From assembly GCA_022376925.1 (NCBI GenBank), contig JAIOJX010000026.1:198252400-198316399 (forward strand): a stretch of 64,000 nucleotides of DNA, in the 5' to 3' direction. Made by a program: the position numbers and the translations under genes. The stretch is from Tragulus kanchil (Eukaryota > Chordata > Mammalia > Artiodactyla > Tragulidae). The notes under the pieces were generated by a model. That model searched no databases. It worked only from the letters and a program-made list of their open reading frames with translations, and was not told the DNA's origin. Numbering within the stretch: position 1 is the first letter of the stretch; every line of letters starts with the position of its first letter. Shown here one piece after another: positions 11,123-23,422 of this stretch.

Positions 11123-11479
11123 ACATATAACATCATATACACACATACTTTGTTTTATTGTGCTTAACAGATACTGAATTTTTTTACAAAGTGAGTTTTT
11201 GTGGCAAGTCTCTTGACATCGTTCTTCCCAACAGCATCTGTCATACTTTGGTCATTCTCTCAGTGTTTTATTCTGCCATTATTATTGTATTGTTATGCTG
11301 ATCTGTGATCAGTGATCTTTAATGTTACTGTTGCAGTTGTTCTGGGGCCTTGCAAGCCGTGGCCATGTCATACAGAGAACCTATGTCTATAAAGGCTGCG
11401 TGTTCTGACTGCCCCAATACTGGTGCACTATGTGGTAAACCAGGAGCTAATATTGTGTTGTTAGTCAACTATGCTTCAA

Positions 11480-11870
11480 AAACAAACAAATAAGCTCATA
11501 AATAAAAGAGGCCAAATTTGTGATTACTAGAGAAGGTGGGTTGCGGGAGGAAAAATTGAAATGGATGGAAGGTGATCAAAAGGTACAAACATCCAGTTTT
11601 AAGGAAGTGCTAGGAGTGTCATGTGCAACACGATTAACACTGATGTGTGTTACATATGGAAAATGTGAATAGAGTAAATCCTAATCTTCTCAGAAGAAAA
11701 AAAATGTTCTTTCAATTTTTACCTCTACGAGATGATGCATGGTCACTAGATGAACGGTGGTAATCATTTTGTGATGTGTCTATTATAAGTCAGATCATTA
11801 TACCTTACACCTTAAATTATATGATGCTGTAGGTCATTTATACCTCAATAAAACCGGAAGGAAAAAAACA
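11480..11870 (+). repeat. L1M 3' end inserted in Tigger1
   Basis: Old L1 3' sequence in sense orientation, ending 'TCATTTATACCTCAATAAAACCGG' with an A-rich tail, and containing 'GTAATCATTTTGTGATGTG' and 'CATTATACCTTACACCTTAAATTATA'. Typical of mammalian L1M 3' ends. Confidence 0.75.
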
Positions 11871-11926
11871 AATAAATGGGAAAATGGAACAAATAAAATT
11901 ATAAAAAGAAAAAAGAAAGCCATTAA

Positions 11927-12036
11927 GAATATACATGATTCTATGACTAATCTGGGATCATACATATCTGTAAACAAGAAAACTAAGTAAAAGTAAAAAG
12001 TAAAATAAAAAGATAAAAAGAGAATATACATGATTC
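11927..12036 (+). repeat. Small A-tailed insertion with 15-bp direct repeats
   Basis: GAATATACATGATTC occurs at 11927-11941 and again at 12022-12036. The 80 bp between them has about 43 bp of unique sequence starting TATGACTAATCTGGG followed by an A-rich tail of AAAAGT/AAAAT units. The layout of direct repeat, short body and A-rich tail is that of an L1-mobilised RNA copy. I do not recognise the source RNA. Confidence 0.5.
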
Positions 12037-12575
12037 ATGGAAAGTGGTCAAAATGTCAACATTAAGCAGGAATGTGGAAAACATTCATTCCCGCCCTCAC
12101 GGATGACTCAGGGCATCAGGGCTTCAGCTGGAGGAAGTAACAGAAGATGCAGAAACAGCAAGAGGCCTGTACTTAGAAGTGGTGTCTGACGGTGTTACTG
12201 AATTGCTACAATCTCGTGATAGAACTTGAATGGATGAGGAATTGCTGTTTGGAAGAACAAAGAAATTGGTTTTTTGACATGGAATCTTCTGGTAAAGAAG
12301 CTGTGAAAATTGTTGAAATGACAGTATAGGATTTAGAATATGACATAAACTTAGTTGCTAAAGCAGTGGCAGAGTTTGAGAAGATTGACCCCACTTTCAA
12401 AAGAAGTTCTGCTGTGGGTAAAAGGCTATCAAACAGCTTTCCACGCTACCTGATAAATTGTAAAAGGAAGAAAAGAAGAGTCAGTCAAGGTGGTAAACAT
12501 TGTTTCTTATTTTAAGACCCCAGCCTTCATTGACCACCACCCTAATCAGTTAATAGCCATCAATATTGAGGCAAG

Positions 12576-12844
12576 GGCTTCCCTGGTGGTCCCGTGGGTA
12601 AGGACACCACCTTGCAGTATGAGGGGCGCTGGTTCAGTCTCTGGCTTGGGAAGATCCCACGTGCCGCGGAGAGGCTGGACAGATGTGCCCAACTATCGAG
12701 CTGGAGCTCTGGAGCACATGTGCCCAGAGCCAGTGCTCTGCAGCAAAAGAGGCCACTGCGATGGGAGGCCCACAAAGGTCAAAGAACAAAGATGGATGAA
12801 AATAGTAAATAAAAGACCAACAGAAGTGGTCAGAAAAAAAAGAA
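12576..12844 (+). repeat. GCATGCGC-group SINE with perfect 14-bp target duplication
   Basis: Full-length sense copy: tRNA-Glu-like head (GCTTCCCTGGTGGTCCCGTGG, B box GGTTCAGTCTC), body (GGAGCTCTGGAGCACATGTGCCC), and 3' end GACCAACAGAAGTGGTCAG followed by A-rich sequence. The host Tigger1 sequence AATATTGAGGCAAG is duplicated exactly at 12562-12575 and 12845-12858, which fixes both ends of the element. Confidence 0.92.
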
Positions 12845-12984
12845 AATATTGAGGCAAGACCCTCCTCCAGCAAAAAGATTATGACTTGCTGAAGAATCAG
12901 ATGATAGCGCTTCTTTTAAGCAATACAGTATTTTTTCTTGCAGTTTGATTTCTTTTTCTATGAGTTTGTTTGCATAGTTGGTTG

Positions 12985-13250
12985 TTTTTCTTTTTTTGAA
13001 CTATAATTGACCTACAACACTATGTTAGTTCCTATTGCACAACATAGTGATTTTTTTCTATACATTTCAAAACGATCACCACTGTAAGTTTAGTCACTTT
13101 GTATGTCACCATGCAAAGAGCTTATGTTATTTGGACTATATTCCCCACACTGGCCCTTGCATAGCTATGACTGATTTATGTTGTAACTGGAAGTTTGTAC
13201 CTCTTAATATCCCTTACCTAATTATCTCATCCACCCCACAATATTTTCTA
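12985..13250 (-). repeat. L1M 3' UTR fragment
   Basis: Antisense L1 3' sequence with 'ACAACATAGTGATTTTTTTC', 'AAAACGATCACCACTGTAAG' and 'TAACTGGAAGTTTGTACCTC', characteristic of old L1M 3' UTRs. It sits in RSPH4A intron 4, about 240 bp from exon 4. Confidence 0.78.
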
Positions 13251-13489
13251 ATAAAGATATGTAAATTTTTTAGACATTACATTATTGCACACCTAATCGA
13301 CTGAAGTAGAGTATAACATAACTTTTATAAGCACTGGGAAACCAAAAAGTTATTGAATCATTTAATTGTGATATTCACATTTTTGCAGTGGTCTGGAATC
13401 TTTCCTATAATATTTCCAAGGTATGCTCATATATACATGTGTATGTATTTATATATGTCAGTATATACATGTATAGTATGTAAAATTAC

Positions 13490-13637
13490 CTAAATCTTCA
13501 GAGAGTGGTGTCAAGAGAGGAGGCCCCACTTCCTGTTCTATGTAATCAGGTTCTTCTCCTTCTTCTTTTTCTTCATCTTCCTCCTCCTCCTCCTCTTCCT
13601 CACTTTTTTGTATGGGGTTGAACCAATTACAGCGACC
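13490..13637 (-). CDS. RSPH4A: RSPH4A exon 4
   Basis: 148-bp exon with acceptor TTATATTCAG before 13637 and donor GTAATT after 13490 on the minus strand. It encodes [20 protein letters not shown], then a lysine/glutamate run, and [20 protein letters not shown], about residues 555-603. It ends with the first base of a split glutamate codon. The acidic run, coded by GAG/GAA repeats, is a low-complexity insert between two conserved blocks of the radial spoke head domain, and its length varies between species. Confidence 0.95.
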
Positions 13638-15498
<1,861 letters not shown>

Positions 15499-15523
15499 TT
15501 AATATTTTATCCATAAGAGAACT

Positions 15524-16090
15524 GCTTGCAGCCTACAGATTTAATGCAATTCCTATAAAAAATGACCTTTCTCATAGAACTAGAACAATTAATATTAAAA
15601 ATTTAAACTACAAAAGACCCAGAATTGCCAAATTAATCCTGAGGAAAAAAGAGCAAAACTGGAGGTATAACCTTCCCAGACTTCAGACAATATTGCAGTG
15701 CTACAGTAATCAAAACATGGTACTACCACAAAAAACAGACACAGATCAGTGGCGGAAAGTAGAGAGCCTAGAAATAAGCCCATGCACCCGTGGTCAATCT
15801 ACAACAAAGGAGACAAGAATAATACACAGTGGAAAGAAGACAATCGCTTCAGCAAGTGGTTTTGGGAGGGCTGAATAGTTGCATATAAATCAATGAAATT
15901 AGAACACTCCTTCACACTATACACAAAAATAAACTCAAAATGGCTTAAAGACCTGGATGTGAGTCATGACATCGTAAAACTTCTAGAAGAGAACATAGGC
16001 AAAACATTCTTGGACATAAATCATAGCAATACTTTCTTAGATCAGTCTCCCGAAGCAAAAGAAATAAAAGCAAAAATAACAAACGTTTGA
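15524..16090 (+). repeat. L1 ORF2 3' fragment in RSPH4A intron 2
   Basis: Sense-strand L1 ORF2 remnant, antisense to RSPH4A: 'CAGATTTAATGCAATTCCTAT', 'AATTGCCAAATTAATCCTGAGG', 'TGGAGGTATAACCTTCCCAGAC' and 'TATACACAAAAATAAACTCAAAATGG' match the C-terminal part of L1 ORF2. The open frames at 15459-15878 and 15893-16090 are pieces of it. It starts less than 50 bp upstream of exon 3 in the transcript sense. Confidence 0.88.
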
Positions 16091-16304
16091 CTGCCACGTG
16101 CTCTTTGCCCCCAGACTTGTTGATACTATTTAACTTTCTGGAGTAAGATATTTTTAGAAAAGATAGTTTAAAAATAAATAAATAAAAAATAAGAAAAGAT
16201 AGTTAATGTCAAATCCTTGACACCTATCCGTTATCCCTTCTGAGTATTCTGTGTCTCACTGTGTCAATTTGTGTCTCCTTGTAAAAGCTACAGAGCCCTA
16301 GAGG

Positions 16305-16500
16305 GTATGCATTTATGTGGGCTAAGTTGCTTCTGTCATGTCTGACTCTTTCTGACCCTACGGACTATAGCCCTCCAGGCTCCTCTCCAGGGGAGAATAC
16401 TGGAGTGGGTTCCCGTGCCTTCCTCCAGGGGATCCTCCCCACCCAAGGACTGAACCCCTGTCTCTTCGGTCTCTTAAGAGCAATGGCAAGCAGCTTCTTT
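16305..16500 (-). repeat. Bov-tA/Bov-A SINE
   Basis: Antisense: 'GGGCTAAGTTGCTTCTGTCATGTCTGACTC' at the left, GAATACTGGAGTGGGTTCC in the middle, and the region toward the tRNA head (GGACTGAACCCCTGTCTC) at the right. The head itself is degraded. RSPH4A intron 2. Confidence 0.82.
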
Positions 16501-17376
16501 TCCGCTGGTGTCACTCTACCCCTCTGATACTAGTATATCCCTACCCCTCCACCCCATCTTTCCTTGACTGAACTCTGTCCTTTTCTGAACACATATTACT
16601 CCAAATGTCAAATATGCAAGTGTGTAGACAGCTTTCAATAGCCTAATGGTAAGGGAACATAGAAGCTCAGTAGATGTATAGTAAAAATTACTCAGTAGAA
16701 TAAATTGTGTGTGTAAGCAGGCATTTAGGAAACATAGCAGATACTGCTTTGAAATATTTGAAGGTAAAATTTTTGTAACATAGCTGATCTTATTCTCAAA
16801 TGATAGCTTTTTATCTCTCTCATCAATGTTCTCTGTAAATATTTTCAACGATTTATCTTTGGGGATTAAAATAAATACTTTATTCTTCTATTATGTCTCA
16901 TTGACATAATATATATACTGTCAAGATACAATAGAAAGAAGTAGCCTTGGAAGAGAATAAAAATGACATTAGAAGTTCTTTTAATTTTTCCAGTAAATTG
17001 AAGCAGAAAATATACATCTTTATTTAAAGCCTAATTTTTAATTATGGGGCATTTATTCATTCATTCAGCAAGTGTTTAATAAGAACCAGTTTTGCAGACT
17101 GTACCAGGCATTTTGGAGAATATAAAAGATGAAGAGAACCATTTTTGCTTATACCAAGCAATTTAAGCCCACAAACATAAAACAGCTAAATCTGTGAAAT
17201 ACTACAACACAATGTGAAAACATAAGAAACTCTAACCAAGAAAATGAGTTGTGTGAAATGAGTTTGCAAACACTATTTAGTAAGCTATAAAAAATAGTGG
17301 ATATGAATGTAACTGCTCCATTCACCTCAAATAAAACCCTACAAATAACCTATTCAAATTCACAAGATTGACTTAC
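16501..17376. other. RSPH4A: RSPH4A intron 2, unassigned
   Basis: AT-rich intronic sequence between the Bov-A SINE and exon 2. Around 17055-17130 a worn MIR-like segment ('ATTCATTCATTCAGCAAGTGTTTAATAAG') is possible. No exon is seen. Confidence 0.45.
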
Positions 17377-17611
17377 TATTTCATCTTCCAGTTCTTGGTC
17401 AGCTCCTTCTAAATTTCCCTGGAGAAAAAGAGCTTTCTGCTTCTCTGCTGTTTCATAGGTTGGAAGCATCTCATTCTCATTTTGGAGTGTATCCAACTTT
17501 TTACTAAAATGTTCCATCTTGACCTCCTGGCTAATATTTTCAATGAGGTCCACAGCATTTTCAGGATGCTTATCTAAGACCTTGGTCAGCATTTCAGAAA
17601 GATGATCATAT
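17377..17611 (-). CDS. RSPH4A: RSPH4A exon 2
   Basis: 235-bp exon with acceptor TCTGGTAG before 17611 and donor GTAAGT after 17377. Its first base completes a leucine codon (CT|A) from exon 1. It encodes [20 protein letters not shown] and onward to the conserved [20 protein letters not shown] block and ends at ELEDEI, about residues 229-307. This is the start of the conserved radial spoke head domain shared with RSPH6A and algal RSP4/RSP6. Confidence 0.95.
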
Positions 17612-18327
17612 CTACCAGAGAAGAGAAAATTCCAGACAATATCCCTGTCAGAGCATTTGAAGAAACATCTCATACATATTCACTGGGTTTTTAGGAAACT
17701 TCAACAACCTGACAACTTTAGAGACTTTTAGTGAAAAAACAGTAACTTTACCACTGCCAAGAATTCATCCTAGAATTTTTAAAGAAATGCCTTCAATATG
17801 ATCTGAATATTTAACTTATTACAGTAAAACATATTATAGGAAAGTACACAGTCTACATCATTAATTCATTACACTTTATACATAATAGCTTGGAGGTGTT
17901 TTTTAAAATACCCGTTTCACAATGTGCAATTTACTATTGAAGAGCCCAAAATGCCTGTCAAACTGCTCTCAGGTGAAATAGAAATTCCTCTGCCCATTGT
18001 GAGGACTTGCATAAATTGCATCTCTGGTGGATAAGCACTGTATCTCTCCACTTTGATCTTTAATAATTTGTTCAGTTAGAACTTCTGCCTAGCGAGGTAA
18101 ATCTACTAAATATTCCTTTCATGCTGTCTGACGAGAGCCTTTTCTTTCTGTGTGGCATACATCTCTCAAAAAAATGACTTAAAAACACATTTCATTTTCA
18201 AAGCCTCACTACTCAGGTTATTCCTGAAACTGTTCTTCCTCAGTATGGACTGGGCCTTTCTGAGATCACTGATACACTGTGATATAATTGTGTGCATTAT
18301 ATATATCTCACTCAGCAAATGCAGAAA
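17612..18327. other. RSPH4A: RSPH4A intron 1, distal part, unassigned
   Basis: Unique AT-rich intron sequence. I see no exon, repeat family or structured RNA in it. Confidence 0.45.
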
Positions 18328-18726
18328 GTTCTTCCAGGGCTGGCCTTAAGTTTTTGTTGATTTGTTTCTTGTTTTAACATATTTCCTTCCTTATTGTAGT
18401 AAAGCAAAATGGTTTCAACAAATCCCTACTATCTGTTAACCTACCCTAGTTATTTGTTTTTATTTTTTCTTTAATATCTATATTTATCTAATGGATCTTA
18501 AGAATGTCAAAGAAAAATAGGTAAATTACATGTACAACCAATGTGAAGGATGGTTTACAAATGTTATATATGAAGGATATCTTTTTCTTTCTCCAAAAAT
18601 TGCTATTTATATAAATGAACAGAAATGTTATGATTGGCAGAAAATAAGCAGTCAGTAATCAGGTCTTTTTTGTAGACTTTTTATTCAACAATATGAGAAC
18701 CAATTTTGTATTTTAGCCAATTTTTC

Positions 18727-18982
18727 TTTTTTTTGCCACTTCTATTGGTCTTTCATTCGTTTATCTTTGTCCTTTGGCCTGTGTGGGCCTCCCATAGCAG
18801 TGGCCTCTCTCGCTGCAGAGCACCGGCTCTGGGCGCATGCGCTCCAGCACGCTGGCTTGGTAGTTGGACACATCGGTCCAGCCGCTCCGCGGCACGTAGG
18901 ATCTTCCCAGGCCAGGGATTGAACTGGCGCTCCTTGCACTGCAAGGCGGTGTCCTTATCCACTGGACCACAAGGGAAGTCCC
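18727..18982 (-). repeat. GCATGCGC-group SINE
   Basis: Antisense, complete: GCCACTTCTATTGGTCTTTC, body with GGGCGCATGCGCTCCAGC and CAGCCGCTCCGCGGCACG, and tRNA-Glu-like head (GGATTGAACTGGCGCTCC... CACTGGACCACAAGGGAAGTCCC). The D4 duplicate is at 19811-20066. Confidence 0.87.
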
Positions 18983-19810
18983 AAATATTGTTTTAATTGC
19001 AACACAAAAATAGCTTTCATGGTTGTCAAAAATAAGAGCTGTATATAGGAGATGGAGGTAAGTTCATCTTTCTACTGGCAATAATGCATTTAGAAAATAA
19101 TAGTGAATATTATGGAAGGTATTCATTTATAACCTCAGAGGCTTAGCATTTGGAAATTAAAATAAATTTAACTACCTAAGTAATGTCAGGCATAAAATAA
19201 TTCATAAATTTTCCCATTCTATGTTTTGTATTCAGTTTTAAATTGTGAACTTTCAAGTATTTATAATGAGCTCTTCTGACATTTTATCAAAGTTTGTAAA
19301 TTCTTGTCCCAGGAATTTGTGACAAGAAGTTTATACCAGTAATTCAAATGGAATTCAGCAAATCACATCCCTGAAGTTCCTTAAGTTAATTGTAGTAATA
19401 GCAATATTTTTGGGTTCTTCCAGGGCTGGCCTTAAGTTTGTTGATTTGTTTCTTGTTTTAACATATTTCCTTCCTTATTGTAGTAAAGCAAAATGGTTTC
19501 AACAAATCCCTACTATCTGTTAACCTACCCTAGTTATTTGTTTTTATTTTTTCTTTAATATCTATATTTATCTAATGGATCTTAAGAATGTCAAAGAAAA
19601 ATAGGTAAATTACATGTACAACCAATGTGAAGGATGGTTTACAAATGTTATATATGAAGGATATCTTTTTCTTTCTCCAAAAATTGCTATTTATATAAAT
19701 GAACAGAAATGTTATGATTGGCAGAAAATAAGCAGTCAGTAATCAGGTCTTTTTTGTAGACTTTTTATTCAACAATATGAGAACCAATTTTGTATTTTAG
19801 CCAATTTTTC

Positions 19811-20066
19811 TTTTTTTTGCCACTTCTATTGGTCTTTCATTCGTTTATCTTTGTCCTTTGGCCTGTGTGGGCCTCCCATAGCAGTGGCCTCTCTCGCTGC
19901 AGAGCACCGGCTCTGGGCGCATGCGCTCCAGCACGCTGGCTTGGTAGTTGGACACATCGGTCCAGCCGCTCCGCGGCACGTAGGATCTTCCCAGGCCAGG
20001 GATTGAACTGGCGCTCCTTGCACTGCAAGGCGGTGTCCTTATCCACTGGACCACAAGGGAAGTCCC
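19811..20066 (-). repeat. GCATGCGC-group SINE, D4 copy
   Basis: Identical to the element at 18727-18982 and carried by duplication D4. Not an independent insertion. Confidence 0.87.
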
Positions 20067-20689
20067 AAATATTGTTTTAATTGCAGCACAAAAATAGCTT
20101 TCATGGTTGTCAAAAATAAGAGCTGTATATAGGAGATGGAGGTAAGTTCATCTTTCTACTGGCAATAATGCATTTAGAAAATAATAGTGAATATTATGGA
20201 AGGTATTCATTTATAACCTCAGAGGCTTAGCATTTGGAAATTAAAATAAATTTAACTACCTAAGTAATGTCAGGCATAAAATAATTCATAAATTTTCCCA
20301 TTCTATGTTTTGTATTCAGTTTTAAATTGTGAACTTTCAAGTATTTATAATGAGCTCTTCTGACATTTTATCAAAGTTTGTAAATTCTTGTCCCAGGGAA
20401 TTTGTGACAAGAAGTTTATACCAGTAATTCAAATGGAATTCAGCAAATCACATCCCTGAAGCCTAAGTAAATTATAGTTAAAAACAGTAATTTATAAATA
20501 ATATTTTAACTTGTGTTTTGTGAAGACTTCTCACATTAAATTTAATTGGTATCTTATTCTTCAGACTATATATCATATTTTTTTAAAGTCAAGTAGTAAC
20601 TACAAGCATTTGCCACACGCTGTACAATGAATGGCATTCATTTAATGTTTGCTGATGAGTTGGGAGGCATCTCAGCAAATTGTTTTGAG

Positions 20690-20900
20690 GACTGTTGTCG
20701 TTGTTAAGGTGTATCTGACTCAGTTGCCACCTCTTGGTCTGTGACCTTCCAGGCTCCAGTACCGATGGGACTTTCAGGCAAGAATACTGGAGTGGGTTGC
20801 CATTTCCTTCTCCAGGAGATCTTCCCAACCCAGTAACTTAACCAGTATCTGCTGCATTGGCAAGAGAGTTCTTTACCACCAAGCCACCAAGGAAGCTCCC
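20690..20900 (-). repeat. Bov-tA SINE
   Basis: Antisense Bov-tA with CAAGAATACTGGAGTGGGTTGCC in the middle and the tRNA head (CTGCATTGGCAAGAGAGTTC... ACCACCAAGCCACCAAGGAAGC) at the right. Somewhat diverged. RSPH4A intron 1. Confidence 0.85.
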
Positions 20901-22074
20901 ATGTTGAGAATTAACTAGATTCAAAAGGTCGGGACTATGTCTCCTATACTGCCATTCATTCATTAGTTCTTTATTCAGTAAATAGCTGATAGCACTGTGC
21001 TAGGCATTAAGTATTTAGTGGTGTTCAAATCTCACATGGTCCCTGTACTCTCAGGGTGTGCCCTTTGGTGAGAGTCAGACCTTAAATATAAGCCTCTAAG
21101 TCTCTATACAATTACAAATGACCTTAAGTGCTATGAAGGAAAGAACAGACAGTAATAATAGTTCTATGGAAGCTGACTTCTAAAAGATATGAAGCCAGCC
21201 AGGCAAAAGACTTCCTATACTTAGGGAAGAAGCGTTCCAGGCTGAGGGAGCGACATGGAAACTGATTAGCCATGTGGCTAAAGCATAGTCATAAAGGAAA
21301 GGTAAGAGTCAGAGAGTGCTGTAACCAGAGAAATCTTGAGCAAAGTAATTTTTCCATGACTTAGTCCCCTCATTTAAACACAAGTGGATTATATGAGATG
21401 TTTTCTCAAGTCCCTCTTAGTCCTATAATTCTGTTCCCCTATGATTATGTAATCCTGGAAGTAAGAACCTCTAGAAATCTGTACTCCGTGGTGAGATCTG
21501 GATCTTAGCTATAATGGGATGGTCAGACCATTCCTGGGCCCTTGATCACTACATTTTAAATGTAATCTGGATAAAACGGCAGGTAATTTGGGTGACCTGC
21601 GCAAAGTGCAATTCTCCTGGCTTGCCTCGGACTGAGAGGTTTCTCAGGATGGAGCACTCAATCGGAACAGTTCCAAGTGAAGCAGGTGCTTTATCACTGC
21701 AGCACTGGCCCAGGTGGGAGACTCAAAACCAAGCCATAAGCACTAAGAATGCTTAGATTTTGGTAGACAGTCCTTTTTAACAAACATCCTGGAGAGAGAC
21801 TTCACTAACTTTATGGTCTTTCAAACCCCAGATCCATAATCCCTAGGTTTTATTTCTATGTATCTAGGATCTTTAATGAAAATAAAAGAAACCCCACCAG
21901 TGACCTATTTTGAGTCCCGTGACAGAGTTATGAAGTCACTCTCTTACTAATTCAGACTTTTCAAATATATTTCCATCCCCCCCCCCCCCCCGCCAGAAAC
22001 ACATGCTCACACAGAGATACTCATACCCCCTTTCCTTTGCCAAAATTTCCTCTCTCTTTTCCTCGAAGACTTAC
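20901..22074. other. RSPH4A: RSPH4A intron 1, proximal part
   Basis: Intron sequence next to exon 1. At about 20955-21130 there is an old mammalian repeat-like segment ('CATTCATTAGTTCTTTATTCAG', 'CTGTGCTAGGCATTAAG'). A 15-base C homopolymer lies at 21977-21991. Otherwise nothing recognised. Confidence 0.45.
21977..21991. repeat. (C)15 homopolymer
   Basis: A run of fifteen C residues about 85 bp downstream of the exon 1 donor on the transcribed (minus) strand, where it reads as G15. Length is likely to be unreliable in the assembly. Confidence 0.9.
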
Positions 22075-22760
22075 AGATTTAAGCCAGATTTGCTACTGGT
22101 CTTCAGTAGGTAAGCCTTAGCATTCTGAGTGGCAATCTCAAGCACGCTGGGGGCGGCTTCAGAAGACCCAGCCTCAGGATGATCCAGATCAAAGTTACTG
22201 TTTGCTTCGTTTTCTTGAAAAATAGCAAATCTCAGCTCTTTCTGTTTAGAGGTGCCTTGGCTCACACCCCTCGGTTCATACAGGGGACATTTGGTTTGCT
22301 GCGGTTGTTGAAAGGTGTTTCCGTCTGATTGGCATATTTCTTGAAGAGCTGATTCTCCTTTATCAGATGGTTGTTTCAAATGGCCCAAGGGAGGCGTCCC
22401 AGCCTCAGAAATCACACTAGTGGTCTTGTTTGACTGCCATGGTGCCATAAGGTCCTGTCTGGCCAGAGCCAAGGAAGACAGAGTGGAAGAAGGTTCCAGA
22501 GGTGGGGAGGGTGGAAAGGACGCGCCTGGTCCTGCGAGGTCATCCACAGGTTGACCTGGTGTGCTGGCTCCAGACCAGGGCCTCCCAGAAGGGCTGCTCC
22601 TGGGCTGGGGTCCAGTTTCTGGGCCCCGCTCCAACTCTAGGGCCTCGGATAACCCAGGCTCAGGGTCTTGGGAAGTTGTTACTGTTTCTTCCCACGGGAG
22701 CCCTGTTTCCCCAAGTTCTTGGTGCTCTGTTTTTTCCTTGACGGAGGTCAAGTCTTCCAT
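22075..22760 (-). CDS. RSPH4A: RSPH4A exon 1 (start codon, N-terminal region)
   Basis: RSPH4A is a component of the radial spoke head in motile cilia and flagella (9+2 axoneme); human loss-of-function variants cause primary ciliary dyskinesia with central-pair defects. The exon runs from ATG at 22758-22760 (MEDLTSVKEKTEHQELGETG) to a GTAAGT donor after 22075. It codes about residues 1-228 plus two bases of the next codon. This part is poorly conserved, proline- and serine-rich and probably disordered. It ends in the conserved NAKAYLLKTSSKSGLN. The frame is open four codons upstream (TTG ACT CCT TCC) but the ATG aligns with the human start. The six exons total 2166 bp, 721 residues, against 716 in human as I recall. 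A partial copy with its promoter lies at 23423-23873. Confidence 0.95.
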
Positions 22761-23140
22761 GGAAGGAGTCAAAAGAAAAAAAGGTTTGGATAAAGAGAGA
22801 GTGCAGATATGGAAGGAAGTAACACAGCACAGCTGCTTTGCTCAGGTTTGCTAGGCGGTATCTGGGTCCTAGTCGCTCTGCAAGCCTCAGCGTCGTGTCT
22901 CCATAGCAACCCCAGGCAGGGTTCCCCCTAAGAGAAACAACGCACACAAGTTGCCAGGATTCTAGGGAGGAGACCAAGAAGGATGAAAATCCTAGATTTG
23001 TGATTTGGTGGAGCCTCTGCTCCTCCTCCAAGCTCAGCCAATCCAATCTGCGATCTAGAAACCTGAGACCTGGGCCGGCGCAGAGGCGGAGCCGCGGGAG
23101 GACTTTCAGGGTCTGGTATTAATATTTCGATTCAAACTGC
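22761..23140 (-). promoter_or_regulatory. RSPH4A: RSPH4A 5' UTR and promoter region
   Basis: The 380 bp upstream of the start codon include the X-box at 22897-22910 and, at about 23068-23100, a GC-rich block (GGGCCGGCGCAGAGGCGGAGCCGCGGG) with several CpG dinucleotides. I see no TATA box at a fitting position. That is usual for cilium genes. The transcription start is not determined from sequence. The whole region is repeated at 23874-24253 by D5. Confidence 0.7.
22897..22910. promoter_or_regulatory. RFX X-box motif
   Basis: GTCTCCATAGCAAC is a full-length imperfect palindrome fitting the RFX-family X-box (GTHNCC-AT-RGNAAC), about 140 bp upstream of the RSPH4A ATG. RFX factors, with FOXJ1, drive motile-cilium genes, so the motif is functionally sensible here. 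The duplicate is at 24010-24023. Confidence 0.75.
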
Positions 23141-23199
23141 GCGTTGAGGAGTGAGTCTTGCATTAATACGGAGTCGGCGGAGAATGCATTTACAGAGTG

Positions 23200-23231
23200 G
23201 TTGTGTGTGTGTGTGTGTGAGAGAGAGAGGA
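23200..23231. repeat. (GT)n(GA)n microsatellite upstream of RSPH4A
   Basis: A run of GT then GA units. The D5 copy at about 24313-24345 has one more GT unit, the kind of difference expected between alleles or reads. Confidence 0.88.
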
Positions 23232-23422
23232 TGGGGAGGGCGGCGGGAGGGGAAGACCTTGGAAATCTCCAGGTGCAGGTGACAAGGAGACTACAGTGTG
23301 CGGAACATCAGACTCCAAGACTCAGAAAGCAAAGATGTCTCATCTGTGCCAACCAAACTCAGGCGACTTTTGGACAGTAAACAAGGAAGTCCTGATTTTC
23401 GTCTTCTCCCTATTGTGGAATC

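Larger units (their letters stand above)
11140..12950 (+). mobile_element. Tigger1 DNA transposon relic, interrupted by three insertions
   Basis: Tigger1 5' sequence lies at about 11140-11470 ('GATCTGTGATCAGTGATCTTTAATGTTAC', 'GTTCTGACTGCCCC'). It resumes at about 12037-12575 with transposase-derived sequence ('GATGAGGAATTGCTG', 'GTTGAAATGACA', 'AAGATTGACCCC') and at 12859-12950 ('CAGCAAAAAGATTATGACTTGCTGAAG'). The transposase is degraded, with in-frame stops and large gaps, so it is inactive. Insertions: an L1 3' end (about 11480-11870), a small A-tailed block (11942-12021) and a SINE (12576-12844). Confidence 0.78.
18328..20462. repeat. Tandem duplication D4, period about 1085 bp
   Basis: Bases 18328-19376 recur at 19414-20460 with a few indels (TTTTTG versus TTTG near 18351; one G at about 20398) and one substitution in the SINE flank. 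A 37-bp filler at 19377-19413 joins the copies. After copy 2 the sequence continues CCTAAGTAAATTATAG. The filler (TTCCTTAAGTTAATTGTAG...) looks like a degraded version of that continuation. Lies in RSPH4A intron 1. Confidence 0.92.

Noticed and set aside
22770..22772. Upstream start four codons before the RSPH4A ATG
   Set aside because: The codon there is TTG, not ATG; the ATG at 22758-22760 aligns with the known mammalian start.
22502..22854. Plus-strand frames at 22502-22741 and 22561-22854
   Set aside because: They are the antisense of RSPH4A exon 1 and 5' UTR, open only because the exon is GC-rich.
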